This document shows, one piece after another, positions 8,849 through 17,915 of a stretch of DNA of 64,000 nucleotides. Below the pieces are notes generated by a model. The model saw nothing but the letters and a program-made list of their open reading frames with translations. It was not told the origin of the DNA and ran no database searches. The translations under genes and the position numbers were made by a program. The stretch's first letter is position 1. Each line of letters opens with the position of its first letter. This DNA comes from Chryseobacterium indicum (GTDB lineage Bacteria > Bacteroidota > Bacteroidia > Flavobacteriales > Weeksellaceae): assembly GCF_021504595.1 (NCBI RefSeq), contig NZ_JACSGT010000001.1:558001-622000 (forward strand), written 5' to 3'.

Positions 8849-11023
8849 TTAAGGTTTATTTAGTTTAATAATAAAATTAGCACCATTAGCGGAACTTAAA
8901 GCTTCAATTTTTCCATTATTCCTTTCTAATGCTTCTCCTGCAATGGAAAGGCCTAAGCCACTTCCTTCATCTTTAGTAGTAAATCCGGGATCGAAAATAT
9001 CCTGATTAGTGATATTCTCTTCATCTATTCCCGTACCTGTATCCTGATAATCTATTACAATCTTATCTTCTAAATCAGAGAAATTTATTTTGATATTTTT
9101 TTCATGCGAGTCTCTCATCCAATAGATACTATTTTCAATTAAATTTGTAAATATTAATTGAAAGTCTATTTCCCAGCCAACAAACTTTACCCAAGTATCT
9201 CCCTCTATTGAATAAGTAATACTGTTTTTAATAAGTTCACTTTCAAATATTTTAAAAGAGTTCATTAATGGAGTTGCGATTTCGAACTCTTTTGGACTTG
9301 CTCTTTTTGTGTTAGCTAATGGTTCAAGCTTTTTAAATATATTAATAAAAAACTCTGCTTGTGATTTATTATCGTTAAGTCTGTCTAAAATTTTATCATA
9401 TAAAATTTTTAGATTCTTATCATTTAATAGCTGATCTTTTTCAACAGCTTTTATAAAATCCTGTCCCCAAGCTTTTATAAAACTAGGATGTTGCTTTAGT
9501 GCATTTAGTGGCTTTCTGCCTTCATGAAAAACAACAGTTAATATTTTACCTAAAGTTACCTGCCCTTGATAGCGAGCTATTGTTTTTTTTATTTCTTCAA
9601 ATTCTTCTTCTTTTGCTTTTGCTTCCTCATCAATTACCTTTTTAACTTTAGTAAATACTTCTTCTGATAAATTTGATTCTTTGAATAGGGAGTGTATTTT
9701 ATTATTCAATGAGTCAAAATTAGCGACATTGTCGATTTGTTCATTAAGTGATTTGGGTTTTCTGCCTCCTTTATTATGCTGTTTTCTGAACTTCTGCCTT
9801 AATAATTCTAATTCTGATAAGCATGAACGAATAATAGTTACTAAACCTTCATAATATTCATTTTCCTTAAATCCCTCTCTTGAAGCCTTTTCTTCTAAAT
9901 GGGATTCTTCTTCTTGAAGAACTGTTATAAATCCTGCAACTTGATTATTACTTAAGCGTAAAGTAGGATTATTAAATCTTCTTTCATTCAAACCTAACCA
10001 ATCCACTTTTTTATCTCCATATGGTCTAACCCTAAAACCATCTTTAATTACTGCTACACCAGGTAATTCTTTTAATTGTTTTTTCGATTCTTCTTGTGTC
10101 AGGTCAGACATTTTAAACTCTTCATCCAAATCAAAAGCCCGTATATCTAATTTAATTTGACTGGAATATTTTGATTCATTATTTAAAGTTATCCTTTTTT
10201 CTATTTTTACAGGTAAAATGTTTTTTAAGCTTTTATTTTCAATAATTAAACTTGAAAATAAAACATTATTTCCTTTTTCATCCTCGCCTATAAAATCTAT
10301 AGTTCCATAAATTCTATAGTGATAATATTCCAAGACAGGTAATGGTTTAATTTTTTCTGAGAAATCTATGTATTTTTCACTGTTATTTTTTTTAATCTCA
10401 AGGTAAATATTAAAATCACTGTCTATATCATCAAAAGGTGATAGCAATCTTCTTAAAGAGCTTATTAATTCATTAATTTCATAGTCTGTCCAAATTCTTG
10501 TTCCTGTAATATCTAAATAAGTACCTTTCGAATTGTTAGAACTATAGCTTTCAATTAAAATCTCTATATCTTCCAAAAATTTTGAATCGGATAAAAATTC
10601 AGTCCAATCAAGATATAGTTCAGTTGTTACAAAAGTATCAGCATCCGTAGTTTTCATTAATAAATCATCTCCTAAAATTGAAGATGCATATCTTCCTATA
10701 CCTTTTCTTCCTTGTAGAGGACGTCTTTTAATTTTGCTTTTTCTTTGACGCAATTTATCCTGAGTAGAGGGAACCATCCATTTTTCAGTTACAATTCTGT
10801 AATTCATACCATGTCCATCATCTTCAATGATAATTCTTGCTTTATTTTCTGTAAAACTTAGTTTTATATAAACATTTTCAGCATCAGCATCGTATGAGTT
10901 TTTAACTAACTCCAGTATTGCAGTATAAGGATCCTTAATAATTCCTTTTCCAATTGTTAAAATATGGTTAGCTGCTGGTTTTATGTAAAAATATCCAGAT
11001 TCTAAAATTTTTTTCAAAGACAT
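8849..11023 (-). CDS. Protein with two GHKL ATPase regions (MORC/Hsp90-like plus histidine-kinase-like)
   Basis: 724 residues with two separate Bergerat-fold signatures. The N-terminal one has ELVKNSYDAD (N-box, 38-47), DDGHGM (68-73) and GRKGIGRYAS (105-114), as in Hsp90/MutL/MORC-type ATPases. A long coiled segment (about 400-485) leads to an H-box-like FHEGRKPL (H500). A second ATPase follows: NLIENSIYW (N631), DTGTGI (661-666) and GFTTKDEGSGLGLSIAG (680-696), typical of sensor kinases. There is no membrane segment, so it is cytoplasmic. It overlaps the methyltransferase gene by 10 bp and precedes the receiver gene. A sensor that detects DNA state and signals to the receiver protein is a plausible role. 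Confidence 0.8.
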   Translation of the reverse strand: MSLKKILESGYFYIKPAANHILTIGKGIIKDPYTAILELVKNSYDADAENVYIKLSFTENKARIIIEDDGHGMNYRIVTEKWMVPSTQDKLRQRKSKIKRRPLQGRKGIGRYASSILGDDLLMKTTDADTFVTTELYLDWTEFLSDSKFLEDIEILIESYSSNNSKGTYLDITGTRIWTDYEINELISSLRRLLSPFDDIDSDFNIYLEIKKNNSEKYIDFSEKIKPLPVLEYYHYRIYGTIDFIGEDEKGNNVLFSSLIIENKSLKNILPVKIEKRITLNNESKYSSQIKLDIRAFDLDEEFKMSDLTQEESKKQLKELPGVAVIKDGFRVRPYGDKKVDWLGLNERRFNNPTLRLSNNQVAGFITVLQEEESHLEEKASREGFKENEYYEGLVTIIRSCLSELELLRQKFRKQHNKGGRKPKSLNEQIDNVANFDSLNNKIHSLFKESNLSEEVFTKVKKVIDEEAKAKEEEFEEIKKTIARYQGQVTLGKILTVVFHEGRKPLNALKQHPSFIKAWGQDFIKAVEKDQLLNDKNLKILYDKILDRLNDNKSQAEFFINIFKKLEPLANTKRASPKEFEIATPLMNSFKIFESELIKNSITYSIEGDTWVKFVGWEIDFQLIFTNLIENSIYWMRDSHEKNIKINFSDLEDKIVIDYQDTGTGIDEENITNQDIFDPGFTTKDEGSGLGLSIAGEALERNNGKIEALSSANGANFIIKLNKP

Positions 11024-12240
11024 AATAATTCTTTTATTTTTTTAGCAATAGAATAAGCCATTAATGGAGGAACAGCATTACCTATCTGTTTAAATGCAGC
11101 TGAACGTGATCCTTCAAAGTAAAAATCGTCTGGAAAAGATTGTAGCCTTGCTGCTTCTCTAACAGAAATAGAACGGCATTGGTTTTTATCGGGATGTATG
11201 TAGTGATGACCATCTTTTGCTATATGTGCAACTACAGTATGTGAAATTCCTTCACCGTCAACAACTTTGAATCTGTCAATAAATGAAGATTCATTTTTGT
11301 GTGTTTTTAATTCTGGGGGTAAGTCAGGATATCTTAATCTGACTTTTTCATTGTTCCATTTTTGAATTGCAATCTTGTAGATTCCTAGATCCCGTTCGTT
11401 GTGAGGTCTTGAAATGTGTTGAGTGACAAAATCAATTCCGTTCCTTATATTGAATTTTTCAAGATAATTATTCTTCTCCTCTTTATATTTTATATACTGA
11501 TGACTTTCACCAGGTTTTAATTTAGGTAAATCTTGAAAAGCATCATTAACAGTATATTTCCTTTTCGATTTTTCAAAATCAGGAAAGCCAAAATCATTTT
11601 CTTTTTTCCATCCGATAATTATTATTCTTTTTCTTGCCTGAACAACGCCATAATCTGAAGCATCAAGTGTTTCATGATATACTTCATAACCAAGCTTTCT
11701 GAAATAAGCTTTTAGGTTTTTAAAATGCTTTCCTTTATTTGCACTTAGTAGGCCAGGAACATTTTCAAAAACAAATGCTTTTGGATTAAATTCTTTCAAA
11801 AATCTGCCATATTGAATATATAGTTTATTTCTTGGGTCATTTTCAATGTTTTCTTGGTGTCTTCCTAATAATGAGTATGCCTGACAGGGAGGTCCGCCAA
11901 TTATCAAATCAATATTTTGTTTTTGGAGGCTAAGTTTTTTAAAAATATCTCTAATAGAATTATCATCTATTTCTACATTAATAACAGAATCTAATATTTC
12001 TTCAGGTACATTTTTGTAAAGTTCCTCTCTTGAAATTTCTCCCTTAATATAGGAATAATATATTTTTATTTTTTTTTTTGATTTAAGATAATGATATGCT
12101 GCTCTTGTTTTTATTGTTAAACAAGCTTCCTGATTCATTTCAATGTGAGCTATAGGATTAAATCCAGCATTCACAAATCCTTCAGACATACCAGATGCCC
12201 CTGCAAATAAATCTATAAAATTTATTAATTTAGTTTCCAT
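11014..12240 (-). CDS. DNA (cytosine-5-)-methyltransferase
   Basis: A C5-cytosine methyltransferase (408 aa) with motifs in canonical order. Motif I is FIDLFAGASGMSEGF, motif IV is GGPPCQAYS with the catalytic Cys, motif VI is FVFENVPGLL, motif VIII is QARKRIIIIG, and motifs IX/X are RLQSFPDDF and KQIGNAVPPLMAYSIA. The target-recognition region lies between VIII and IX (about residues 215-350). As first gene of a four-gene operon ending in vsr it could protect host DNA, but no standard restriction endonuclease is present. The target site cannot be read from sequence. Confidence 0.93.
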   Translation of the reverse strand: METKLINFIDLFAGASGMSEGFVNAGFNPIAHIEMNQEACLTIKTRAAYHYLKSKKKIKIYYSYIKGEISREELYKNVPEEILDSVINVEIDDNSIRDIFKKLSLQKQNIDLIIGGPPCQAYSLLGRHQENIENDPRNKLYIQYGRFLKEFNPKAFVFENVPGLLSANKGKHFKNLKAYFRKLGYEVYHETLDASDYGVVQARKRIIIIGWKKENDFGFPDFEKSKRKYTVNDAFQDLPKLKPGESHQYIKYKEEKNNYLEKFNIRNGIDFVTQHISRPHNERDLGIYKIAIQKWNNEKVRLRYPDLPPELKTHKNESSFIDRFKVVDGEGISHTVVAHIAKDGHHYIHPDKNQCRSISVREAARLQSFPDDFYFEGSRSAAFKQIGNAVPPLMAYSIAKKIKELLCL

Positions 12241-12340
12241 AATTTTTCTGATGAAAATGGCGTTATATAAAAATAACTAAAATTTCCATACTGACAATAT
12301 AATATAGAATAAATTTTAGCTACCTTTTTTAACCACCCTA

Positions 12341-12383
12341 AAAAATAAAAACCTCTGAAAATCAAATGATTTCAGAGGTTTTT
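12341..12383 (-). terminator. Terminator of tRNA-Leu
   Basis: AACCTCTGAAA and its complement form a hairpin at 12351-12381. On the minus strand it is followed by a T-rich run. Confidence 0.7.
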
Positions 12384-12386
12384 TTG

Positions 12387-12466
12387 TACCCAGGACCGGG
12401 ATCGAACCGGTACTCCTAAGAACTGGTGTTTGAGACCAGCGCGTCTACCAATTCCGCCACCTGGGC
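12387..12466 (-). tRNA. tRNA-Leu (anticodon CAA)
   Basis: The minus strand folds as a tRNA. The acceptor GCCCAGG pairs with CCTGGGT (G-U at the first pair), the D-arm is GCGGAATTGGTAGACGC, the anticodon stem CTGGT/ACCAG encloses loop CTCAAAC (anticodon CAA, reading UUG), a long class II variable region follows, and the T-arm is ACCGGTTCGATCCCGGT. CCA is not encoded. Confidence 0.95.
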
Positions 12467-12545
12467 AAGTGTGTTACCTTGTTTTGAATCGGTGTGCAAA
12501 TATAGAAACTTTTCTTTATTCTCCAAAGTTTTTTGAAGAAAAATT

Positions 12546-13313
12546 TTAAAAAATAATCTCCAGACCGTCGTAGGCAAGGTGCATTCCGGATGGAAGCTGT
12601 TTATCTTCAACATCATGCAATCCTAAATGATGACTGATGTGGGTTAAAAATAATTTTTCTGGTTTCAGTTCTTCAAATAATTTAATAACATCCGGCAAAA
12701 TAAAATGGGCAGGATGTGGATCAGACTTACGGATGCAGTTTAAAATCAAAACATCAAGATTTTTTAATTTTTCTTTTTCCGTTTCAGAAATAAATCCGGC
12801 ATCTGTTATATAAGCCAGCTTTTTAAATTTATAACCGAAAACGGGAATTTTAAAATGAATGACTTCAACCGGTGTAATTTCAGTATCTAAAACTGTGAAA
12901 GGTTTGTTTTCAATTTCATGGAGTTCAAAAGCCGGAGCTCCGGGGTATTTTTCATCTGCAAAAGCATAAGGAAAACGATTTTTTACCTCGTTGGCAACTC
13001 TGGAAGAGCAGTATAAAGGGATATCTTTTCCGGTTTTGAAAATAAGAGGACGCATATCATCAAGACCGATAACATGATCATTATGTTCGTGAGTAAGCAA
13101 TGCAATATCTATACGATCTTCCTGATTGGTAAGCATTTGCTGTCTGAAATCGGGTCCGCAGTCGATAAGGATTTTTTTGTCTTCATCGGTCGTTATCATT
13201 ACAGAAGAGCGGAGCCGACTGTCTTTGGGATTACCTGAAGTACACACTTCACAAGTGCAGCCAATAACAGGAACACCCTGCGAAGTTCCCGTTCCTAAAA
13301 ATTTCAACTTCAT
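12546..13313 (-). CDS. MBL-fold metallo-hydrolase (PhnP-like)
   Basis: The 255-residue protein opens with LKFLGTGTSQGVPVIGCTC and has two cysteines (CTCEVC) in the early insert typical of PhnP-type phosphodiesterases. The dinuclear metal site is seen as LTHEHNDHVIGLDD plus DCGPDF, YITDAG and LFLTHISHH. Related enzymes hydrolyse cyclic phosphodiesters, but the substrate here is unknown. The gene stands alone between tRNA-Leu and a divergent plus-strand gene. Confidence 0.85.
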   Translation of the reverse strand: MKLKFLGTGTSQGVPVIGCTCEVCTSGNPKDSRLRSSVMITTDEDKKILIDCGPDFRQQMLTNQEDRIDIALLTHEHNDHVIGLDDMRPLIFKTGKDIPLYCSSRVANEVKNRFPYAFADEKYPGAPAFELHEIENKPFTVLDTEITPVEVIHFKIPVFGYKFKKLAYITDAGFISETEKEKLKNLDVLILNCIRKSDPHPAHFILPDVIKLFEELKPEKLFLTHISHHLGLHDVEDKQLPSGMHLAYDGLEIIF

Positions 13314-13367
13314 TTTCTTTTGAGGTTGGTTTAATTTTGGTAAATTTACGAAAAATTTAATGTCCTA

Positions 13368-14795
13368 ATGTATCAGAAACTAACTCCTAAACAAAAAGCA
13401 TTAACAATTAATCTAGATCCTACTATTTATGGTACTTTCGCAGAAATTGGAGCAGGGCAGGAGACAGTCCGACACTTTTTTAGAGCAGGGGGAGCTTCCG
13501 GTACAATTGCTAAGGCGATGTCGGCTTACGACAAAGATTTTAGTGATGCCATCTACGGAAAAGAGGTAAAAAACAGATACGTTACCCAAAACAGACTTCG
13601 AAAAATGCTTCGCTATGAAGTCGCTCTTATCGAAGAAAGAATTTCAAGAGAAAGCAATCCCAACAGAAAATATTTTTCTTACGCCAATACCGTTACCACG
13701 ATCAATTTTGATAAAACAGTCAAAGGTCACGGCTGGGTTGGAATCCGTTTTCAGGTAAAAGAGAACGAAGATTATAATGAAATTGTAATTCACGTAAAAT
13801 TCAAAGAGAATGATGCGACCTTGCAGCAGGAAACCCTTGGGAATTTAGGGGTGAATTTAATTTTCGGAGCTTTCCATTACTATGACAATCCTAGAAATTT
13901 AATTGAATCTTTATACGATGACGTTGCAAAAGACAATCTGGAAATTGATATGATCGATTTCAGCGGACCTGCTTTTGCGTATGTGGATAACAGACTGATG
14001 TCTTTACAGTTGGTTAAAAACGGAATGACGGATGCCGTGATTTTCAATTCGGAGGGGAATAATATGCTTCCTGCGGATATTTTGTACAAGAAAAATATTT
14101 TTGCGGTAAGAGGAAGTTTCAGGCCTGTAACGAAGGTAAATATTGATATGCTTCAGAACGGACTCAATATGTTCATGAAGGAAGTAACCTGTACTGAGGA
14201 TGAAACAGAAGTTTTAATAGAAATCACCATTTCAAACCTTCGTGCCGACGGAGACATCAATGAAAGAGATTTCCTTGACAGAGTGGATGTTCTCGGCAAA
14301 TTAGGATATACCGTAATCGTATCCAATTATTCTGAATATTACCGACTGATTGATTATTTTGCTTCCTACACAAGCGGAGAAATCGGCGTTGCAATGGGCG
14401 TGAATAATCTTTTAATGGTATTTGACGAAAAGTATTATAAAAATTTATCGGGAGGAATTCTTGAAGCTTTCGGAAAATTTTTCCGAAACGGGATGAGAGT
14501 GTATCTGTATCCTTATAAAGATCCGGAAACTCTGGAACTGCTGGATTCCGATAACCTTAAAGTGGAAGAAAACCTGAAGGAGCTTTATAAATATTTCAAG
14601 CACAACAACCGTATTGTGGACATCACCAATTACAATCCGGAGTTTTTGGAAATTTATTCCAGAGATATCCTGAAGAAGATCGGGTGCAATATAAAAGGAT
14701 GGGAAAATCAGCTTCCGGAAGGAGTTGCAGAGATGATAAAAGAGCGTGGAATGTTCGGCTACAAAGAAGAACTTTCCTTAAAACAATTTTCTTAA
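13368..14795 (+). CDS. Conserved cytoplasmic protein of unknown function (475 aa)
   Basis: A 475-residue soluble protein starting MYQKLTPKQKALTINLDPTI. I recognise it as conserved in Bacteroidota but know no established function. Similar proteins sometimes carry transporter-style names that this sequence does not support: there is no signal peptide, plug or barrel. Notable segments are RAGGASGTIAKAMSAYDKDFSD and GGILEAFGKFFRNGMRVYLYP. It lies 12 bp upstream of the GAF-domain gene, so they are probably co-transcribed. Confidence 0.65.
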   Translation: MYQKLTPKQKALTINLDPTIYGTFAEIGAGQETVRHFFRAGGASGTIAKAMSAYDKDFSDAIYGKEVKNRYVTQNRLRKMLRYEVALIEERISRESNPNRKYFSYANTVTTINFDKTVKGHGWVGIRFQVKENEDYNEIVIHVKFKENDATLQQETLGNLGVNLIFGAFHYYDNPRNLIESLYDDVAKDNLEIDMIDFSGPAFAYVDNRLMSLQLVKNGMTDAVIFNSEGNNMLPADILYKKNIFAVRGSFRPVTKVNIDMLQNGLNMFMKEVTCTEDETEVLIEITISNLRADGDINERDFLDRVDVLGKLGYTVIVSNYSEYYRLIDYFASYTSGEIGVAMGVNNLLMVFDEKYYKNLSGGILEAFGKFFRNGMRVYLYPYKDPETLELLDSDNLKVEENLKELYKYFKHNNRIVDITNYNPEFLEIYSRDILKKIGCNIKGWENQLPEGVAEMIKERGMFGYKEELSLKQFS

Positions 14796-14807
14796 AACAG
14801 TAAAAAA

Positions 14808-15257
14808 ATGTCAGAATTAAAAAAAAGGCTTTCGTCTATTCTTGAAAGTCCGAAACATAATACCGAAGAGAAACTTCAGAAAGTGTGTCACCTTTTGGAT
14901 CAGGAAATATCCTATTTCAACTGGACAGGTTTTTATTTCAAAAACGGAGATAAAGACGAGTTGAAACTGGGACCTTATGTTGGAGCTCCTACAGATCACA
15001 CCATCATTCCTTACGGAAAAGGAATCTGCGGTCAGGTTGCCGTTTCTAATGAAACGTTTGTGGTTCCCGATGTACATGAAGAAAGTAATTATCTGAGCTG
15101 CTCTATCGATACCAAAGCAGAAATCGTGGTTCCGATCTTCAAAGACGGACAGAATATCGGTCAGATTGATATCGATTCTCATACGATTGATCCTTTTACC
15201 GAAGAAGACAGAGAATTATTGGAATGGCTTTGTAACGAAGTTTCCAAAATTTTGTAA
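14808..15257 (+). CDS. GAF-domain protein, free methionine-R-sulfoxide reductase-like
   Basis: A single GAF domain (149 aa) with fRMsr hallmarks: FNWTGFYF, GKGICGQVA (resolving Cys), VPDVHEES..LSCSIDTKAEIVVPI (candidate catalytic Cys) and IGQIDIDS. fRMsr reduces free Met-R-sulfoxide with thioredoxin. Only two of the three family cysteines seem present. It shares a transcript with the gene upstream and ends at a strong terminator. Confidence 0.8.
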   Translation: MSELKKRLSSILESPKHNTEEKLQKVCHLLDQEISYFNWTGFYFKNGDKDELKLGPYVGAPTDHTIIPYGKGICGQVAVSNETFVVPDVHEESNYLSCSIDTKAEIVVPIFKDGQNIGQIDIDSHTIDPFTEEDRELLEWLCNEVSKIL

Positions 15258-15287
15258 AAAATCTCGCTTTTAAAGTGTTTAAAATAT

Positions 15288-15320
15288 AAGACTCCGGCTC
15301 GAAGAGCCGGAGTCTTTTTT
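15288..15320 (+). terminator. Terminator after the GAF-protein gene
   Basis: GACTCCGGCTC and GAGCCGGAGTC pair with a four-base loop, followed by six T. Confidence 0.85.
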
Positions 15321-15453
15321 ATGATAAGACAGATCAAAATTTTCTTTCGAAATAAACGGACTTAGTCCGTTTTCTTAAACAAACGAATAAATCGGCTTCA
15401 GCCAAAACTTAGAAAATCTATTAAAAAAGAGTGAGTGCCAATTCGTGAAAAAA

Positions 15454-16191
15454 TTAGTGAAATTCGTGGTTAAGATCAGAAATAAGTTCCTTAAAATAAT
15501 TTTCACACTTCGCAATGTGCGTTCCGTACCACGAAAACGCTTCTCCGTCTACAATCATTATCTTTTTATCAGGATAAAACTTCTTTAATTCTTGAATATG
15601 TTTCTCTTTAAAAGGGAACGGTTCAGAAGACAGCATTATCAGTTCCGCTTCCGCAAGATCTTCCTTCTGAATCACAGGATAACGTTTCTGATCTTTAAAA
15701 ATATTTTCAAAACCAATTTCACCCAGAATTTTATGAATAAAAGTATCTGAACCGATGGTCATGTAAGGGTTATTCCAGATTAAATAGGCAACTTTTAAGG
15801 GGGATTTAATTTTTGCGTGGTTGAGAACATCATAGATTTTTAGGTTAAAAAGCTGCGCTTTTTCTTCCTGATGAAAGATTTTGCCTAAGTTTTTAAGCAT
15901 ATAATAATTATCCTCAATATTTTCAACATTGGTGACGATTACTTTACAATCATCCATTAAAGCTTCCACCTGCTCTTTTACATTTTCTTCCTTGTTTGCT
16001 AAAATAAGATCAGGCTGCAAAGCTTTTATTTTTTCAATATTGATATTTTTTGTACCGCCGATAACCGCTACATCTTTTACCTTTTCAGCAGGATGAATAC
16101 AGAATTTTGTTCTTCCGACCACTTCTTTTTCCGTTAAACCTAAATCAAATAAAGCCTCAGTAATTGAGGGAACCAAAGAAACTACCTTCAT
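15454..16191 (-). CDS. Helical-backbone metal receptor (BtuF-like) protein without signal peptide
   Basis: The 245-residue protein has the cobalamin/siderophore-binding fold: VVSLVPSITEALFDLGL, VIGGTKNINIEKIKALQPDLILANKEEN, and a C-terminal lobe with GEIGFENIF and DGEAFSWYG. It starts directly with the first beta strand and has no signal peptide or lipobox, unlike transport-type receptors. No ABC permease gene is nearby. A cytoplasmic or orphan role is possible. It is 26 bp downstream of mgtE on the same strand. Confidence 0.75.
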   Translation of the reverse strand: MKVVSLVPSITEALFDLGLTEKEVVGRTKFCIHPAEKVKDVAVIGGTKNINIEKIKALQPDLILANKEENVKEQVEALMDDCKVIVTNVENIEDNYYMLKNLGKIFHQEEKAQLFNLKIYDVLNHAKIKSPLKVAYLIWNNPYMTIGSDTFIHKILGEIGFENIFKDQKRYPVIQKEDLAEAELIMLSSEPFPFKEKHIQELKKFYPDKKIMIVDGEAFSWYGTHIAKCENYFKELISDLNHEFH

Positions 16192-16217
16192 TGTACAATT
16201 TTAGATGCCGCCTAAAA

Positions 16218-17540
16218 TTACAAAAGTTTGCCCGTTAAGAAAAGTCCTGCGACCGAAAAATAAATGATTAATCCCGTTACATCTACCAGTGTAGCTACAA
16301 AAGGAGCAGAAGAAGTTGCCGGATCGAGTTTTAATTTTTTAAGGATAAACGGAACCATAGAACCCGAAAGTGTTCCCCAAAGGACGATCATCACCAGAGA
16401 AACGCCTACACTTAATCCTACAAAAGCCCAGTGAATTCCATAATCGAAAAATCCTGCTTTATGCCAGATCATAATTCTTAAGAAACCGATGATTCCTAAA
16501 ATTCCGCCCAGTGATAAACCCGTGAAAATTTCTTTTCTCATCACGTACCACCAGTCTTTCAGAGTGATTTCCTGAAGTGCCATTGCTCTGATGATCAAAG
16601 TTGCCGCCTGTGAACCGGAATTTCCCCCACTGGAAATAATCAATGGAACAAAAAGTGCGAGAACAACTGCTTTCTGAATTTCATCTTCAAAATAACCCAT
16701 CGCCGATGCTGTAAGCATTTCAGAGAAAAATAAAATAATCAGCCACATTCCTCTCTTTTTGACCATTTCGATAAGAGAAGTCTGCGTATAAGGAACATCC
16801 AAAGCTTCCAATCCCCCGAATTTCTGAATATCTTCCGTATTCTGCTGCTCGATCTGGTCGAGAATATCATCAATCGTTACAATTCCTACCAGAACTCCTG
16901 CTTCTGTAATAATAGGAAGCGCAGCACGGTCATACTTTTCGAAATACTGTACCGCATCTTCTTTGGAAGTCGTTGTCGTGATGGCAACAAAATGATTATC
17001 TGTAATTTCTGAAACCAAAGTGTCTTCCTCCGCCAGTAAAAGACTTCCCAGCGCAATATCATCGATCAGCCGGTTTCTTTCGTCCACAACGTAGAGATAA
17101 TTCATCGTCTCTACTTTACTTCCTACTTTTTTAATCTGCTGAAGACATCTTTTAATCGTCCATTCTTTACGGATCTGGATGTAATAAGGCGTCATCAGAC
17201 GGGCAATAGAATCTGAATCGTAGCCTAGTAATTTAAGGGCAATTCTGCGTTCCTGCGGATTAAGATGATTGATGGAGTACTTGATAAGCTCATCCGGAAA
17301 ATCCTCAAAAAGAGCCGTTCTGTCATCCGGTGTCATGGCATTCAGGATTTCTGAAACCTCATCACTTCCGATGCTTCTGATGGTTTCTTCCTGAAAATCG
17401 GGATCAAGATGTGAAAAAACTTCCGCTTTGTATTCTTTCGGAACTTTCAGAAATGCCAAAAGCCTCTCATCTGCGTGAAGTTCGCTAAGAGTTTCGGCAA
17501 TATCGGCAGGGTTGAAGATAAGTTCGTCTTTAGAATTCAA
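16218..17540 (-). CDS. mgtE: Magnesium transporter MgtE
   Basis: A Mg2+ channel of the inner membrane gated by cytoplasmic Mg2+. The 440-residue protein has the helical N domain (about 10-130), two CBS domains (about 135-255), a plug helix, and five membrane helices (about 280-440) including [23 protein letters not shown] and the final [34 protein letters not shown]. Length and order are those of functional MgtE. Confidence 0.95.
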
Positions 17541-17636
17541 AACGTCAAATTTTTAAGAGTAGTGCAAAAATAACCCAAATTTTTAAAATTGCCCAAAGAA
17601 CTGCAAAATTTAAGGATTAATTAAATTTCTGAAAAT

Positions 17637-17666
17637 AAAAAAAGCATCCGCAAAAACGAATGCTTT
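17637..17666 (-). terminator. Terminator after the two leader-peptide genes
   Basis: AAAGCATcCG and CGaATGCTTT form a hairpin. On the minus strand it is followed by a T-run, which suits the two small ORFs upstream. Confidence 0.6.
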
Positions 17667-17754
17667 GAAAAAATTAAATTTTAAAAGTGATAAATTATTG
17701 TTTTTCTTTTTTACATGTACTGAATTTTCAGGTTTTCAGTAAGAGGTTTTCCGA

Positions 17755-17898
17755 CTAAGGTTCAATACAGGCATACGGAACGCAGCTGTAGGAACAACAC
17801 CATCCGATAAAGCAGTGTGCATCTTTTGTACATTGTACCATAGCGGCTCCGTTGATTTTTTCCTGCTCTTTTCTGGTGAGTTTTTTAAGATTTTTCAT
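17755..17898 (-). CDS. Bacteriocin-like Cys-rich peptide with GG-type leader (47 aa)
   Basis: A 47-codon ORF. The leader MKNLKKLTRKEQEKING is followed by AA and a core with six cysteines (C23, C29, C34, C35, C39, C44). The leader is nearly identical to that of the next peptide gene, while the cores differ, as in double-glycine precursor families. Here the cleavage position reads GA instead of GG. Secretion by a C39-peptidase transporter is an inference; no such gene is in the window. Confidence 0.75.
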   Translation of the reverse strand: MKNLKKLTRKEQEKINGAAMVQCTKDAHCFIGWCCSYSCVPYACIEP

Positions 17899-17915
17899 AA
17901 TAAACTTTTCAGGGG

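Noticed and set aside
12387..12466. att site made by tRNA-Leu
   Set aside because: No duplicate of the tRNA 3' end could be found elsewhere in the window by eye.
13368..14795. TonB-dependent receptor
   Set aside because: No signal peptide, plug or barrel strands; the sequence is that of a soluble protein.
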